DNA of 60,532 nt, from the NCBI RefSeq assembly GCF_001421715.1, contig NZ_LMKP01000015.1, positions 1-60,532 of the forward strand, read 5' to 3'. Positions 9,364 through 18,545 of the stretch are shown in pieces; the stretch's first letter is position 1, and each line of letters opens with the position of its first letter. The position numbers were made by a program, and so were the translations under genes. The DNA comes from Sphingomonas sp. Leaf22 (GTDB lineage Bacteria; Pseudomonadota; Alphaproteobacteria; Sphingomonadales; Sphingomonadaceae). Under the pieces are notes generated by a model. That model was not told the origin of the DNA. It did no database searches and was given only the letters and a program-made list of their open reading frames with translations.

Positions 9364-10442
9364 CCAATCACTCCAACTGCCTGCCACGCCCCGGCGACTG
9401 CGGCCACCTCAGGACTTCCCAACCCGTATAAACGACCTGCAACGTCGATGGTAACGCGGGCGAAGCCGGCAAAGTCCGTGTTGGCTCTCGTATTCGGGTC
9501 GAGCAGCGCATTGTACCAGATCCGCCCGGCATGGTCCCACGCGTTTCCGCCGATCGACGTCGCCGCCAGATAGAAGGCGCGGTTGGGAATGCCGGAATTG
9601 ATATGGACCCCGCCATTATCCTGATTCGTGCGGACGAAATCGTCCATATGCGCGGGCTGCGGATCCTTGCCGAGGACCGGGTCGTCATAGGCACTGCCCG
9701 GTGCCGGCATCGAACGAAGCGCTATGCCGTTTACCCTGGCGGTCAACAGACCGGCACCGATCAGCCAGTCCGCCTGATCCGCGGTCTGCCCGAGCAAGCG
9801 CTGTTTCACGAGGCTGCCGAACACGTCGGAGATGCTTTCGTTCAGCGCCCCCGACTGGTTGAAATATGCGAGGCCCGCCTCCTTCTCGGTCACGCCGTGG
9901 GTCAGTTCGTGGCCGATGACGTCGAGCGAGATCGTGAAGCGATTGAACAATTCGCCGTCACCATCGCCGAACACCATCTGGGTTCCGTCCCAGAAGGCGT
10001 TGTCATAATCCTGGTCGTAATGGACCGTCGCGTCGAGCGGCATGCCGGCATCGTCGATCGAGTTGCGCTGATACGCCCCCCAATACAGGGCGAACGTGGC
10101 GCCGAGGCCGTCATAGGCTTCGTCGACCGCCACATCACCGGTCGGTCCGTCACCCTCGCGGCGCACCACGGTCGCGCCGGGCGCCTCGGGTTCGCCGGCC
10201 GCGTCGCGAATGGTCCGTAGCGGGCTCGGCGTCAGGATATTACCGGCGGCGGCCCGGCGGCGGGCGATATCGCCGACGACCGGGCCAGCAGTGCTGGCGC
10301 GTACCATGCGGATGGTTGGATCGATCAACAGACTGCGGATCGCCAACGCACGCATTTCCGGCGAGCCGTTCTCGGCGATCCGCGAAAGAATGTAGGGCGG
10401 AAGGATGCAGTGCAGCGAGTGTCGATGAACGGAGGTGCACAT
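9360..10442 (-). CDS. Protealysin-like M4 metallopeptidase precursor
   Basis: The 360-residue protein starts after an AGGAG site. It opens with the short protealysin-type propeptide (HRHSLHCILPPYILSRIAEN) rather than a Sec signal. It has the gluzincin motif HELTH (178-182), the third zinc ligand in GALNESISDVFG (E202) and the catalytic-histidine region DNGGVHINSGIPN. This group lacks classical signal peptides and is associated with bacterial competition and host interaction. The gene is the fifth of a minus-strand operon and is coupled to its inhibitor gene. Targets are unknown; co-operonic proteins are candidates. Confidence 0.88.
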   Translation of the reverse strand: MCTSVHRHSLHCILPPYILSRIAENGSPEMRALAIRSLLIDPTIRMVRASTAGPVVGDIARRRAAAGNILTPSPLRTIRDAAGEPEAPGATVVRREGDGPTGDVAVDEAYDGLGATFALYWGAYQRNSIDDAGMPLDATVHYDQDYDNAFWDGTQMVFGDGDGELFNRFTISLDVIGHELTHGVTEKEAGLAYFNQSGALNESISDVFGSLVKQRLLGQTADQADWLIGAGLLTARVNGIALRSMPAPGSAYDDPVLGKDPQPAHMDDFVRTNQDNGGVHINSGIPNRAFYLAATSIGGNAWDHAGRIWYNALLDPNTRANTDFAGFARVTIDVAGRLYGLGSPEVAAVAGAWQAVGVIG

Positions 10443-10465
10443 GATCGTATCTCCTGTGGATTTGG

Positions 10466-11227
10466 TCAGCGGCGGGCGCGGCGCACCGTAAAGGGTATCA
10501 GCGCGACCCACATGACCGTGATGAAGGCAAAAAACTGCCCCGTCTGTTCGGGGCCGCCCGGCAGATACCCGAAGCCGCCCAGGGAAGCCGCGTACAGGAC
10601 GAACGAAACGACCGAGACGACGATGGCGAGAATATCGCCGCTGCCCCCTTCCTCGTCCTGTGTCGCGAACCAGCGAAGCGCCATGATGAAGAGTATGATG
10701 ACGGCGATCAGGATCAGGCGGAGAACCGCGTGACCGGCGGCGATGCCGATCGCGAGCGGGTAGAGCGTCACCGCCTCGACCGGGAACAGCTTTACGAGGC
10801 TGGTATAATAGGGTTCGGCGACGGGAGAGGACCGTGTTCCCGCCAATGCCCCCCGCGTCGACGGGGCACGCAGCCGAAGCGCCCCGCGCAGCGCGGGCCT
10901 CGCGCTTGTCACGCCCGGTCCGTCCATTGCCGCGATCGCCCGTTGGACCGTCGTGGCATAGCGCGAAACCGCGGCGTCATCGGGGACGAGGACCACGCCC
11001 ATTTTCGTCGCCTGACCACAGCGGTCGAAAACCGTGGCGAACAGCGGACGATCCCCGTCTTCCGTCCCGTGCGATCCGACGAACCGCTCGCGCGCGCTAC
11101 CGAGCGCCGTGCGCAGGCCGAAGAAGGTGTCGAAGAAGCGCGGCAGATAGCGTGGATTGGCGGTGAACGCCTGCAATTGGTCGATCAGCGTGTCCGCTGC
11201 GTCCCGGGCCTGATGAAAGTTGGTCAT
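10466..11227 (-). CDS. Membrane protein with three C-terminal TM segments
   Basis: I do not recognise this 253-residue protein. Residues 1-150 are hydrophilic and helical. Three hydrophobic segments follow at about 153-185, 199-222 and 230-247, separated by short charged loops (ATQDEEGGSG; PGGPEQTG), and a basic RRARR tail suggests the C-terminus is cytoplasmic. It starts 9 bp after the lipoprotein gene and ends 23 bp before the protealysin gene, so it belongs to the same operon. A role anchoring or releasing the co-encoded proteins is only inference. Confidence 0.7.
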   Translation of the reverse strand: MTNFHQARDAADTLIDQLQAFTANPRYLPRFFDTFFGLRTALGSARERFVGSHGTEDGDRPLFATVFDRCGQATKMGVVLVPDDAAVSRYATTVQRAIAAMDGPGVTSARPALRGALRLRAPSTRGALAGTRSSPVAEPYYTSLVKLFPVEAVTLYPLAIGIAAGHAVLRLILIAVIILFIMALRWFATQDEEGGSGDILAIVVSVVSFVLYAASLGGFGYLPGGPEQTGQFFAFITVMWVALIPFTVRRARR

Positions 11228-11236
11228 GAGTCCTCC

Positions 11237-12256
11237 TCAGGCGGGGGTTGCGAGCGATGCGATCAGGCCCAGCGCTCGGGTGATACGCTCGATGTTCAGC
11301 TGCGCGGCGGCGCGGCGCTGTTGCCGTGTCAGGCGGCCGGCCAGCGCGTCGCGCAGTCCCGCCTGCGCCTTGGCGGCAAGGTCGATCGCGTCCGCGACCC
11401 GCGCGGCGCGTACCGGCCCGTCCTTCGCTGCCTCGCGCGCTGCGAAGATGCGGGCGGCCAACTGTTCGCGCTGGTCGGCTGGCAGGGTCGCGCGGTTGCG
11501 GATATAGGTTCGGAACAGGGCGTTGCCGTAGAGGTCGTCGGCATTGCGTGCCGCCCCTTTTCCCCATGCGGTGACCTGCACCGACAGCGATGCCAGTGCC
11601 CGATCGACGACGGCACCACGTTCGAGGACCAGCGCGCGAACATCGCGTACCTGCCGGGCTTCGCGCGCCAGATCGTCGGCGAAGGCGATCAGCGCGACGA
11701 GGCTCTGGCCCTGCTCGCTCGCCACCGCGGCGTTGATGTTCGGCAGGTCGGTGCTGGCGACGAAGTTCGTGAAGCGGGCAAGTCGGTCGGCCTGATCGGC
11801 AAAGGCGGTGAGTTCCGCTGATACATCGGTCTTCGGTGCCTCGACGATGGCGGCAAGGGCGTCGGCATAGTCGCTGATCGCAGCGATCAGGGCAATGCGC
11901 GGTTCCAGCACGGCGCGTGGGTTGCTGCCGATATCGATGTCGAAGGCGGCATAGCCTTGCATCGGAGCCTCGGCCGACAGGCATAACGGCGCGGGCGGTG
12001 CGTCGGGCACGATGGGCACCTGTATACGCAGTGGCGTCACCGGCAGGCAGCTAGAATCGCTCGCGACGAGTGCTGCTGCAGCTTCGCGTCGACGCTGCTC
12101 GATGGCATCGAAATAGCTGGCCGTTGCCGTCACCGCCTCGCGGCTTTGTGCCTGCACCGTTCCTGCTGCGTCCAGCCGAATGGCATTGGTGGCACAGCCG
12201 CAGACGAGCGACGCTAGGGTCAGTATCGGCAGAACGGCATTGATGCGGCGGCCCAT
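11237..12256 (-). CDS. Helical lipoprotein of the protease/nuclease operon
   Basis: The 339-residue protein begins MGRRINAVLPILTLASLVCG with lipobox-like cysteines (VCGC) near residue 22, so it is probably lipidated. I chose the ATG after AAGGAG. An upstream ATGATG overlapping the stop of the preceding micro-gene could also serve. The mature part is almost wholly alpha-helical and rich in Ala, Arg and acidic residues, with likely coiled coils, and contains a proline-rich stretch PIVPDAPPAP around residue 80. I do not recognise a named family. Its place in the operon suggests a structural or envelope role. Confidence 0.7.
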   Translation of the reverse strand: MGRRINAVLPILTLASLVCGCATNAIRLDAAGTVQAQSREAVTATASYFDAIEQRRREAAAALVASDSSCLPVTPLRIQVPIVPDAPPAPLCLSAEAPMQGYAAFDIDIGSNPRAVLEPRIALIAAISDYADALAAIVEAPKTDVSAELTAFADQADRLARFTNFVASTDLPNINAAVASEQGQSLVALIAFADDLAREARQVRDVRALVLERGAVVDRALASLSVQVTAWGKGAARNADDLYGNALFRTYIRNRATLPADQREQLAARIFAAREAAKDGPVRAARVADAIDLAAKAQAGLRDALAGRLTRQQRRAAAQLNIERITRALGLIASLATPA

Positions 12257-12282
12257 GGCGATCTCCTTGCGATCAGCGGACA

Positions 12283-12453
12283 TCATGCCTGTAAACCGCG
12301 ATTTTGCCTTTCGTTTCTTCGTCGGGGCAAGCGGCGCGATCGCGGCCGATCCGGCGGTGGGTCGCGGCGCCGCAGGGCGGCGATGATATTGGCGATACTG
12401 GTGATAAGCGCCGCGATGCCGACCAGCATCGGACCGTCGATCATGTCGGGCAT
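12283..12453 (-). CDS. 56-residue single-TM protein with basic tail
   Basis: This small frame begins at an ATG with GGAG upstream. It encodes MPDMIDGPMLVGIAALITSI and the rest of one transmembrane helix, then a very Arg/Pro-rich cytosolic tail. The layout recalls small holin-like or membrane-anchor proteins but gives no firm family. Its TGA stop overlaps an ATGATG that could start the next gene, typical of translational coupling. A TTG-started version 20 codons longer is possible but has no ribosome site. Confidence 0.5.
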   Translation of the reverse strand: MPDMIDGPMLVGIAALITSIANIIAALRRRDPPPDRPRSRRLPRRRNERQNRGLQA

Positions 12454-12527
12454 TTTTCCGACTCCATAGTTGATCCGCGAGCCAGTGTTCCAGCTATGTT
12501 CTTTGTAGGACAATGTTTTTTCGCGGA

Positions 12528-13457
12528 TCAGGCCAAAATGTCTCCCGGGCCGGTGATAAGCCGTCGGACGCTCTCACCGGTCGCCGCTTCTTCGTTCGAA
12601 AAGCCGTCGAAGGTGTGCAGCATGCCGAAATCAAGATCGGTCAAACCCTCGATCGCGCGTACCGACCGCTGATATGTTTTGAAGGCGCCGAACAGCAGCG
12701 TGTGCTCGGTCAGGTCGACGTCATGATCGATCAGGTAGGCGGTTGACGATGGGCGCCCATCGTCATGGACGAAGGCGACGACTTTCCAATAGGCCAAGGG
12801 GATCGCAACGCCGCGGTAGAGGGGGTCGGTCGCACGGAACACCGGGCCGGTGAACACGCTCGCCCGCTCGCCGACGCGGCGGGTGTTATCGAGGATATAG
12901 TCCTCAAGGCTGAGCCAGGTCCGCTGGTTGAAGGCGGAGAGTTGCGGTGCGCAATTGGTGAAGTGGAAAGTATCCCGGTTGGCGATACCGGCGGTCGTTC
13001 CCCAGTTCGGGTCTTCCCGGCGAACCAGATGTCCCCGGTCGAAATCGTTATTGGCGTACAGCGCCTCGCCGACTTGCGCATCCTCGGGGATGCGGCCGTC
13101 AAATGCCCAGGGATCACCGCCGCGTGGTACCGATACGCTTGCGCTTCCATCGATATTGACGCCAGTGAATAGCGCCAAACGACGACTCCGAGACATGACG
13201 ATCGAGAAATGCTCGTAGTCGAGGCGTGCGTCGGGGTTGTTCACAATGGGCAGGACATCATCCGCGATTGCGGAAGCGCTGGGTAGCGGTACGACAAATT
13301 CGCCCAGATGATCGGCACGATACCCTTGTCTGCCCTGAAAATATGCGTTGGGCGACGTTCGAACCGTTGCTGCGTCAAACGGGAGCAGGGTTTCGCTCGC
13401 TGGAACCACTGGACGCAGATCGTTCAGGCGCGGCCGGTACAACAGATCGATCTTCAT
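12528..13457 (-). CDS. DNA/RNA non-specific endonuclease (NucA/NUC1 family)
   Basis: The 309-residue protein contains the Endonuclease_NS core: FDRGHLVRREDPNWG, with the DRGH catalytic histidine (140-143), then DTFHFTNCAPQLSAFNQRTW with the Mg-binding asparagine region. The family cleaves DNA and RNA in a beta-beta-alpha-metal fold. There is no classical signal peptide, unlike most secreted NucA enzymes; the first 65 residues are an extension of unknown role. A GGAG site lies 8 bp before the ATG. It heads the operon ending in protealysin and emfourin, and lies 40 bp from an IS5 remnant. Confidence 0.88.
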   Translation of the reverse strand: MKIDLLYRPRLNDLRPVVPASETLLPFDAATVRTSPNAYFQGRQGYRADHLGEFVVPLPSASAIADDVLPIVNNPDARLDYEHFSIVMSRSRRLALFTGVNIDGSASVSVPRGGDPWAFDGRIPEDAQVGEALYANNDFDRGHLVRREDPNWGTTAGIANRDTFHFTNCAPQLSAFNQRTWLSLEDYILDNTRRVGERASVFTGPVFRATDPLYRGVAIPLAYWKVVAFVHDDGRPSSTAYLIDHDVDLTEHTLLFGAFKTYQRSVRAIEGLTDLDFGMLHTFDGFSNEEAATGESVRRLITGPGDILA

Positions 13458-13497
13458 CGCGTTTCTCCGTAACTTTCCCAGGGTCAGGACTCGTTGA

Positions 13498-13834
13498 TCA
13501 CAGCCAGAGGATGACGGCGGCTGCGACGGTGATGGCAGAGAAGAAGCCGGTTGGGCAGCGGTCGTATCGGGTAGCGACGCTCCGCCAGTCCTTGAGACGT
13601 CCGATCAAGATTTCGATGCGGCTGCGGCGGCGATAGCGGCGCTTGTCGTAACTGACGGGCTCGTTGCGCGATTTGCGGCTCGGGATGCAGGGCTGAATGC
13701 TCTTGACCTGCAGCGCCTTCCTCAACGAGTCGGTGTCGTAGCCGCGGTCGTTAGGTCGCCATTGTGCCTTGGGCAGGCCACCCAGCATTGCTGCCGCCGG
13801 TGTAGTCGCTGACCTGACCGGCAGTCATCAATCG
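13498..13834 (-). pseudogene. IS5-family transposase C-terminal remnant, frameshifted
   Basis: The main frame reads MLGGLPKAQWRPNDRGYDTD, then RKSRNEPVSYDKRRYRRRSR and IEILIGRLKDWRSVATRYDR, the C-terminal third of an IS5/IS427-group transposase. The preceding conserved segment TAGQVSDYTG is in another frame (ending near 13795), so a frameshift separates them. The N-terminal half is missing. It lies directly upstream of the nuclease operon and may have altered its promoter. It is not the same copy as the intact element at 17.5 kb. Confidence 0.8.
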
Positions 13835-13906
13835 GACCCTGCTTGCAGTGTAGCGACTTGTTTGCGATCTCCCACTGCCTTGCTTTGCAGGCCAGCAACC
13901 AAAGGA

Positions 13907-15217
13907 TCAAAACGCGCGAACCACACCGAGTTTCACGGTCGTGCGTCGATAGTCATACAGGCCAACCGTCGACCAGTTTCGCTCGGCACCCACCTGCACC
14001 AGCGGCGCAAAGCCCCGGACGGTCAGTTGCCGCAGCGTGACGCCGAGTGAGGTCGAAAGCAGCCATTCTCGCCGACGATCGGTAAACAGGATCAGCCGCG
14101 CATCCCCTTCCAGTCGGTTGAGACCGACATCGGCGGTCAGGTCGACCCGCTTCATCTGGAACCACGACGTCGCCCCGACCCCGGCGGAAGCCGCAGCATA
14201 GCCGGGATCGGCAGCCGTCTGCCGATAGCCGCTGAGGCGCAGGCCATATCCCGTCCTCGGGCTGACGGCACGATCGAACCCGATCGATGCATCGTAGAGA
14301 CCGCCATTCTGCAGGTCGTTGGCCCGATACGATGCCCGTTCGGCACCGCCATGGGCGACCATCTGGTTCTGCCGCCCGATGGGGTGGATCCAGTCGAAGG
14401 ACAGGCTGTCGGTCTGGGCGTAAGGATGCCCTCCGTACCAACGCCAGGTCTTGCCGATCGACGGACTGAGTCTATCCTGCTTTCGCTGCCATTCCAGCCC
14501 GAGCAGCATTGAAGCGGCTACATCGTTGAACTGCGACCGGCGATACAGATTTCCGAGCGTCGAAAAGCGCGGCAGCACCGTTAGGCCGGGAGAGACGGCG
14601 ATCCGTCCATACCCCTGTCCGGCAAGGCGCAATCCGACGCCGGACTGGGCGCGGGCGTCGCGCGACAGGGTGAGCGGCGCGATGACGGTGTCCAGCGTCC
14701 GCGCCTGTGTCGCGCGGTTGATATTGCTGTCGGGTGCAACGGCGATCTGAACCGCACCGCCCAGCGCGCGTGACGATCGCAGCGCGAGGGCGAACTGGTC
14801 CACCGTTACCGCGACCGCGTCAGGCAGGCCGATCGACTGCGCCTGCCGCACCGCGCGTCGGGCTCCGGCATCGTCCCCCAGTGCCGCCAGCACACGCGCC
14901 AGTTCGAGGCGAACCCGCGCTGCATCAGGCTTCTCGTCAAGCAGAGCGCGGAATGCCAAGGCCGCCTCGCGGTACCGCTGTTTACCGGACAGCATCATTC
15001 CCTTGCGGAACCGTGCTTCGGCGCGCACCTCGGGATCGGGATCATGTTCCAGCGCGGCAAAGAGCTGGACGGCATCGTCGGTCCGGTCTGCCGCCTGCGC
15101 TGCGTCGGCTGCGGCGAATATCTGTGCCGCCGACAGGCCCTCACGGACCTGCTCCGTGGAATCGGGTTGTCCCGCCAATGTTACGACACCGGCAAAACCC
15201 AGCCAGAGCAGGAGCAT
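13907..15217 (-). CDS. Slam-like outer-membrane translocator (DUF560)
   Basis: The 436-residue protein has a short signal sequence, an N-terminal TPR-like helical region (about 30-160, e.g. AVQLFAALEHDPDPEVRAEA), then the Slam hallmark VAPDSNINRAT and a C-terminal beta-barrel of about 14 strands ending in VVRAF with a terminal phenylalanine. Slams flip selected lipoproteins to the cell surface. The start codon shares one base with the stop of the upstream TbpB-like lipoprotein gene (TGATG), so the two are translated together. This matches the usual Slam-substrate pairing. Confidence 0.8.
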   Translation of the reverse strand: MLLLWLGFAGVVTLAGQPDSTEQVREGLSAAQIFAAADAAQAADRTDDAVQLFAALEHDPDPEVRAEARFRKGMMLSGKQRYREAALAFRALLDEKPDAARVRLELARVLAALGDDAGARRAVRQAQSIGLPDAVAVTVDQFALALRSSRALGGAVQIAVAPDSNINRATQARTLDTVIAPLTLSRDARAQSGVGLRLAGQGYGRIAVSPGLTVLPRFSTLGNLYRRSQFNDVAASMLLGLEWQRKQDRLSPSIGKTWRWYGGHPYAQTDSLSFDWIHPIGRQNQMVAHGGAERASYRANDLQNGGLYDASIGFDRAVSPRTGYGLRLSGYRQTAADPGYAAASAGVGATSWFQMKRVDLTADVGLNRLEGDARLILFTDRRREWLLSTSLGVTLRQLTVRGFAPLVQVGAERNWSTVGLYDYRRTTVKLGVVRAF

Positions 15218-17028
15218 CAGCGTCTTTTAGCGACGGTAACGCCGGAGATGGCAGTGCTGCCGATATCCGCAGGGAAATTGCCGTTGTTGAGGATCGTAAA
15301 GGTGGCTGCGATTTCCTGGGCGTCGGGACCGTAGAAGCGCGGTGCGATATTGCTGAAATCGATGTTCACGGCGGTCGTCGCGCCCGCACGATTGAGCGCG
15401 GCGGCGTTCATCCCACGGGCGGTAATTGCGTCCGAAAACGTCCAGGTGCCAAGTGACGTCGTGGTACCACCGCCGGTCGGAACACCGGTCAGCATCAGCG
15501 CCCCTTCGTAACGCTGATTGCTGAAATCCACCGCGAACCGCGATGTGCCGCCGACATCTATCGTCTCCCCAGAGGTCGTCGCCGTTGAACCATAGACGAT
15601 CCCGTCATAACTGGCGGTGCCCGTCCGGCCAGCCAGCAGTTTGACCGGTGTTTCGAAGCCGTAGGCGGCAAAAAACTTGCGGACCTCCGCAAAGCTGCCG
15701 TTACGGAACGGAACGCTCCAGATGCCGAACCCCGCATAGGTCAGCTGGATTTCGCCGCTGCTGGTCATCGCAGGTCGATAGATGTCGACATGCGATGCAT
15801 TGCCATCGGTCGTGAAATCGTAGCTGGCAAAGTTCGGTCGCTGCGTCGCCGAACGATTCGCCGGCCCGAACAGATACGGCGACACCATGCCGTCATACGG
15901 CCGGTACGCGAAGCCGCCATCGGGCGTCAGCTGGAGGTTGCCCGGTGCTGAAAATCCGTTGGGCAGCCCGTTATAGCCAATGGCACCGCGGAACTGGGGC
16001 GAGAGGGACGTATTCGTCGCCGTGGTCCACGTTGCCGTAGGGGCGGGAAGCGACGTCGCGGCCACGATGTTGGTCAGGGTCAACGATACGGGAGCCCTAG
16101 TGGTATCTCGCTGCCCGGTCAGTGTCCCCGTAACCGCCGCTCCCGAACGATTGGTAGCCGAGAAACTGGCTCCGACCTCTTCTGCCGACGGACCGAAGAA
16201 ACGCCCGTTCATCGTTCCCGAAACCACGCCGTCGAAGCCGGCATAGTAGACGTTGCCCGACAAACTGTTGCCGCTGCCGACCTGACCGGTAGTAACCAGT
16301 TCGATGCCGCCACCGCTGCCGTAGGAGTTGCTGGCGAGGCTATATTCGCCGACCATGTTGATCGACCGGAACGTACCACTGCTCAGGTCGACGTCCAGCG
16401 TACCCGCACCCGTGAATGCCTTCGGTTCCTTGCCAGGCGTGGTGATGAAACCGAATGCCGCGGTTTCATACCCGGCATAACCGGTACGCGGCACAGCGGT
16501 TGCCGCCGTTTCCAAGCCGAAGACGAAGGCATCGAAAACGGTATTCTGCGTCGTCGAAGACACGGAATTGCGCTGCCAATATCCCAGCGCAACATATGCG
16601 TTGGACTTGCTGCCGTTGTAAGGCTGCGTTGCGATCGTGAGATAGTCGCGTTGCGCGCTATCGCTGTTCGTATACCGTGTTTCGCCGGGAAATTCGGTCT
16701 TCTGCCCCTGCGCTGCGGTAAAGATGGCGCTGCGTCCGGCGGTCTCGATCGTATAGGATTTGGCGACGGCGTCGTAGCTGACCTTGACGGTCGATGTCGT
16801 TGATGCGGCCTTTTCCACCAAACGGTCCGACAGATTTATACTAGTATCAACGCTCGCGCCGTTAGCTGAAAATATCTGGCTCGCCTTCAGATCGGTAATG
16901 ACAGTGTTGGTCGGGGCGGGGGTCGGCGTTACCGCGATTGGTACAGACCCCGCACTGTTGGTTCCGCCGCCGCCACACGCGCCAAGCAACACGCACGGTG
17001 CCAACGCCATGTTCACCGATCGCCGCAT
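15217..17028 (-). CDS. TbpB-like surface lipoprotein, probable Slam substrate
   Basis: The 603-residue protein starts MRRSVNMALAPCVLLGACGG with a clear lipobox (LLGAC) followed by a glycine linker, typical of surface lipoproteins. I chose the ATG behind GGGGAG rather than an upstream GTG. It contains two TbpB-type beta-barrel motifs: GRFFGPSAEEVGASF mid-protein and PRFYGPDAQEIAATF near the end. These mark transferrin-binding-protein-like C-lobe barrels. The ligand is unknown; iron or haem-protein capture is possible but unproved. It is co-transcribed with the Slam gene. Confidence 0.75.
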   Translation of the reverse strand: MRRSVNMALAPCVLLGACGGGGTNSAGSVPIAVTPTPAPTNTVITDLKASQIFSANGASVDTSINLSDRLVEKAASTTSTVKVSYDAVAKSYTIETAGRSAIFTAAQGQKTEFPGETRYTNSDSAQRDYLTIATQPYNGSKSNAYVALGYWQRNSVSSTTQNTVFDAFVFGLETAATAVPRTGYAGYETAAFGFITTPGKEPKAFTGAGTLDVDLSSGTFRSINMVGEYSLASNSYGSGGGIELVTTGQVGSGNSLSGNVYYAGFDGVVSGTMNGRFFGPSAEEVGASFSATNRSGAAVTGTLTGQRDTTRAPVSLTLTNIVAATSLPAPTATWTTATNTSLSPQFRGAIGYNGLPNGFSAPGNLQLTPDGGFAYRPYDGMVSPYLFGPANRSATQRPNFASYDFTTDGNASHVDIYRPAMTSSGEIQLTYAGFGIWSVPFRNGSFAEVRKFFAAYGFETPVKLLAGRTGTASYDGIVYGSTATTSGETIDVGGTSRFAVDFSNQRYEGALMLTGVPTGGGTTTSLGTWTFSDAITARGMNAAALNRAGATTAVNIDFSNIAPRFYGPDAQEIAATFTILNNGNFPADIGSTAISGVTVAKRR

Positions 17029-17517
17029 CCTGCTCCCCTGCCCCACAATGTCTTGAGTCCCCGCAACAGGGATACACTGCTTGGGTAGTGATACAAGACC
17101 GGCATCGCCGACCCGCTCAGGCTATATCCTAGGGTTTTGATATGGTGGCGGTATGGCAGATTGCCGGACGACGGTGATATTTCAGCAAGTAGGCATTGCC
17201 GCTTCTAATAATTTTCAAGGCTGACCCGCTGTCTACGCTTCGATTGTTGGATTGGCCCGCAGCTGCTCAGTGCGGTTGAGTTGGAAGGCGCGAACGTTGG
17301 TGATGCGGTCGTTATCATTCCGGATCAGCCATTTCATAAATAGAAATGCTTCGACCTATAACCGGCCATTCATGTTTGTATGGGCCTGCCAAATTTTGGG
17401 CATTCTTTCATATTGTCAGTGAACTCATCACGACCAAAATTCACGCATTCACAATTTTATGGCACTGTATTGGAAGAATTTTTATAAAAACTACAATCTT
17501 CTGATGTGCCCATGGAA
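17029..17517. other. Intergenic region upstream of the lipoprotein/Slam pair (489 bp)
   Basis: I see no gene. The half nearest the IS5 element is AT-rich. The promoter of the TbpB-like lipoprotein must lie in the part nearest 17.0-17.2 kb, but I cannot assign -35/-10 boxes with confidence and see no clear Fur-type palindrome. Confidence 0.5.
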
Positions 17518-18371
17518 CTAGGAACCGTGGACAAAGCTTGACGGCGGGATGTGCCACTGATTCAAGGCTGCCATTTGGAGGCAGGCTTGGGCGGGCGGAT
17601 CGGTTTGCCGGATGAGGAATGGTCGCTGATCGGGCCGCTGCTACCGGCCGAGGGTGGACGAGGCTGTCGTCCCGCTGGTGACAACCGGCCCTTCTTCGAA
17701 GGTATGATGTGGATTGCGCGGACGGGTGCGCAGTGGCGGCATCTGCCGGAGGAATATGGCAAGTGGAACAGCGTGTTCCGCCGCTATCGTCGCTGGGTGA
17801 CGACAGGCGTGTTCGAGGCCATGCTGGAGACGCTGGCCGGCGCGGTCGAACGCGATGGCCGGGCCGACATGATCGACAGTACGGTTGTCCGGGCGCATCA
17901 TTGTGCCGTGGGCATAAAAAAGGGACTGGCGCGGCCGAGGCGCTTGGCCGATCGCGAGGCGGCTTCACCACCAAACTCCATGCCCGCTGCGATGTCAGAG
18001 GTCGCCCGCTCGCCTTTGTCCTGACACCGGGCCAAGCACACGACACGCAAGGCTTTGGACCATTGATGCGCATGATCGCCGACCGGATCGACGCTCTGCT
18101 TGCAGATAAAGGCTATGACAGCGACGCGGTTCGCGACACCCTGGCCAGCATGAACATTGAGGCCGTGATACCGGCTCGGCGCAACCGTCGTAAACCGGCT
18201 GCGCATGATCGGACCAAGTACCGCTGGCGCAATCAGGTCGAGCGTCTGTTCAACAAACTTAAGAATTGGCGACGGATCGCAACCCGCTACGACAAAACGG
18301 CAGAGTCCTACATCGGCTTCGTCAACCTCGCATCAGTCCTGCTCTGGCTACCCTTTGTCCACGATGCCTAG
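17518..18371 (+). mobile_element. Intact IS5-family (IS427-group) insertion sequence
   Basis: Imperfect 19-bp terminal inverted repeats bracket the element: CTAGGAACCGTGGACAAAG at 17518-17536 and, inverted, CTAGGCATCGTGGACAAAG at 18353-18371 (17 of 19 match). The outer CTAG may be the duplicated target rather than element sequence, so true ends could be 2-4 bp inside. One two-frame transposase fills it. Its completeness suggests recent, possibly active, insertion. Confidence 0.85.
17551..18371 (+). CDS. IS5-family DDE transposase, expressed by -1 frameshift
   Basis: Frame 1 starts at GTG and encodes the N-terminal domain (LPDEEWSLIGPLLP, GAQWRHLPEEYGKWNSVFRR) with the first catalytic Asp in DMIDSTVVRAHH. 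At A6-GGG (17916-17924) ribosomes must slip -1 to continue as GTGAAEALGRSRGG and reach the second Asp region LLADKGYDSDAV and the Glu region RNQVERLFNKLKNWRRIATR. Without slippage frame 1 ends at 18024. The TAG stop lies in the terminal repeat. This organisation is standard for the IS427 group. Confidence 0.85.
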
Positions 18372-18545
18372 GATCATCCGGTCGCTCCGAGCCGTTCCAA
18401 TTGCCGCCCTTACATCCGTAATTCCCAAACCCAATACTGACGATCGTTAATTTTGTGACTCCAGTGATTCGTATATTATCGGGCTATACACAGTACACCT
18501 AGCAATAAACCGGTTTCAAAAATTCGTGGAATGTCTAGCGAATTT

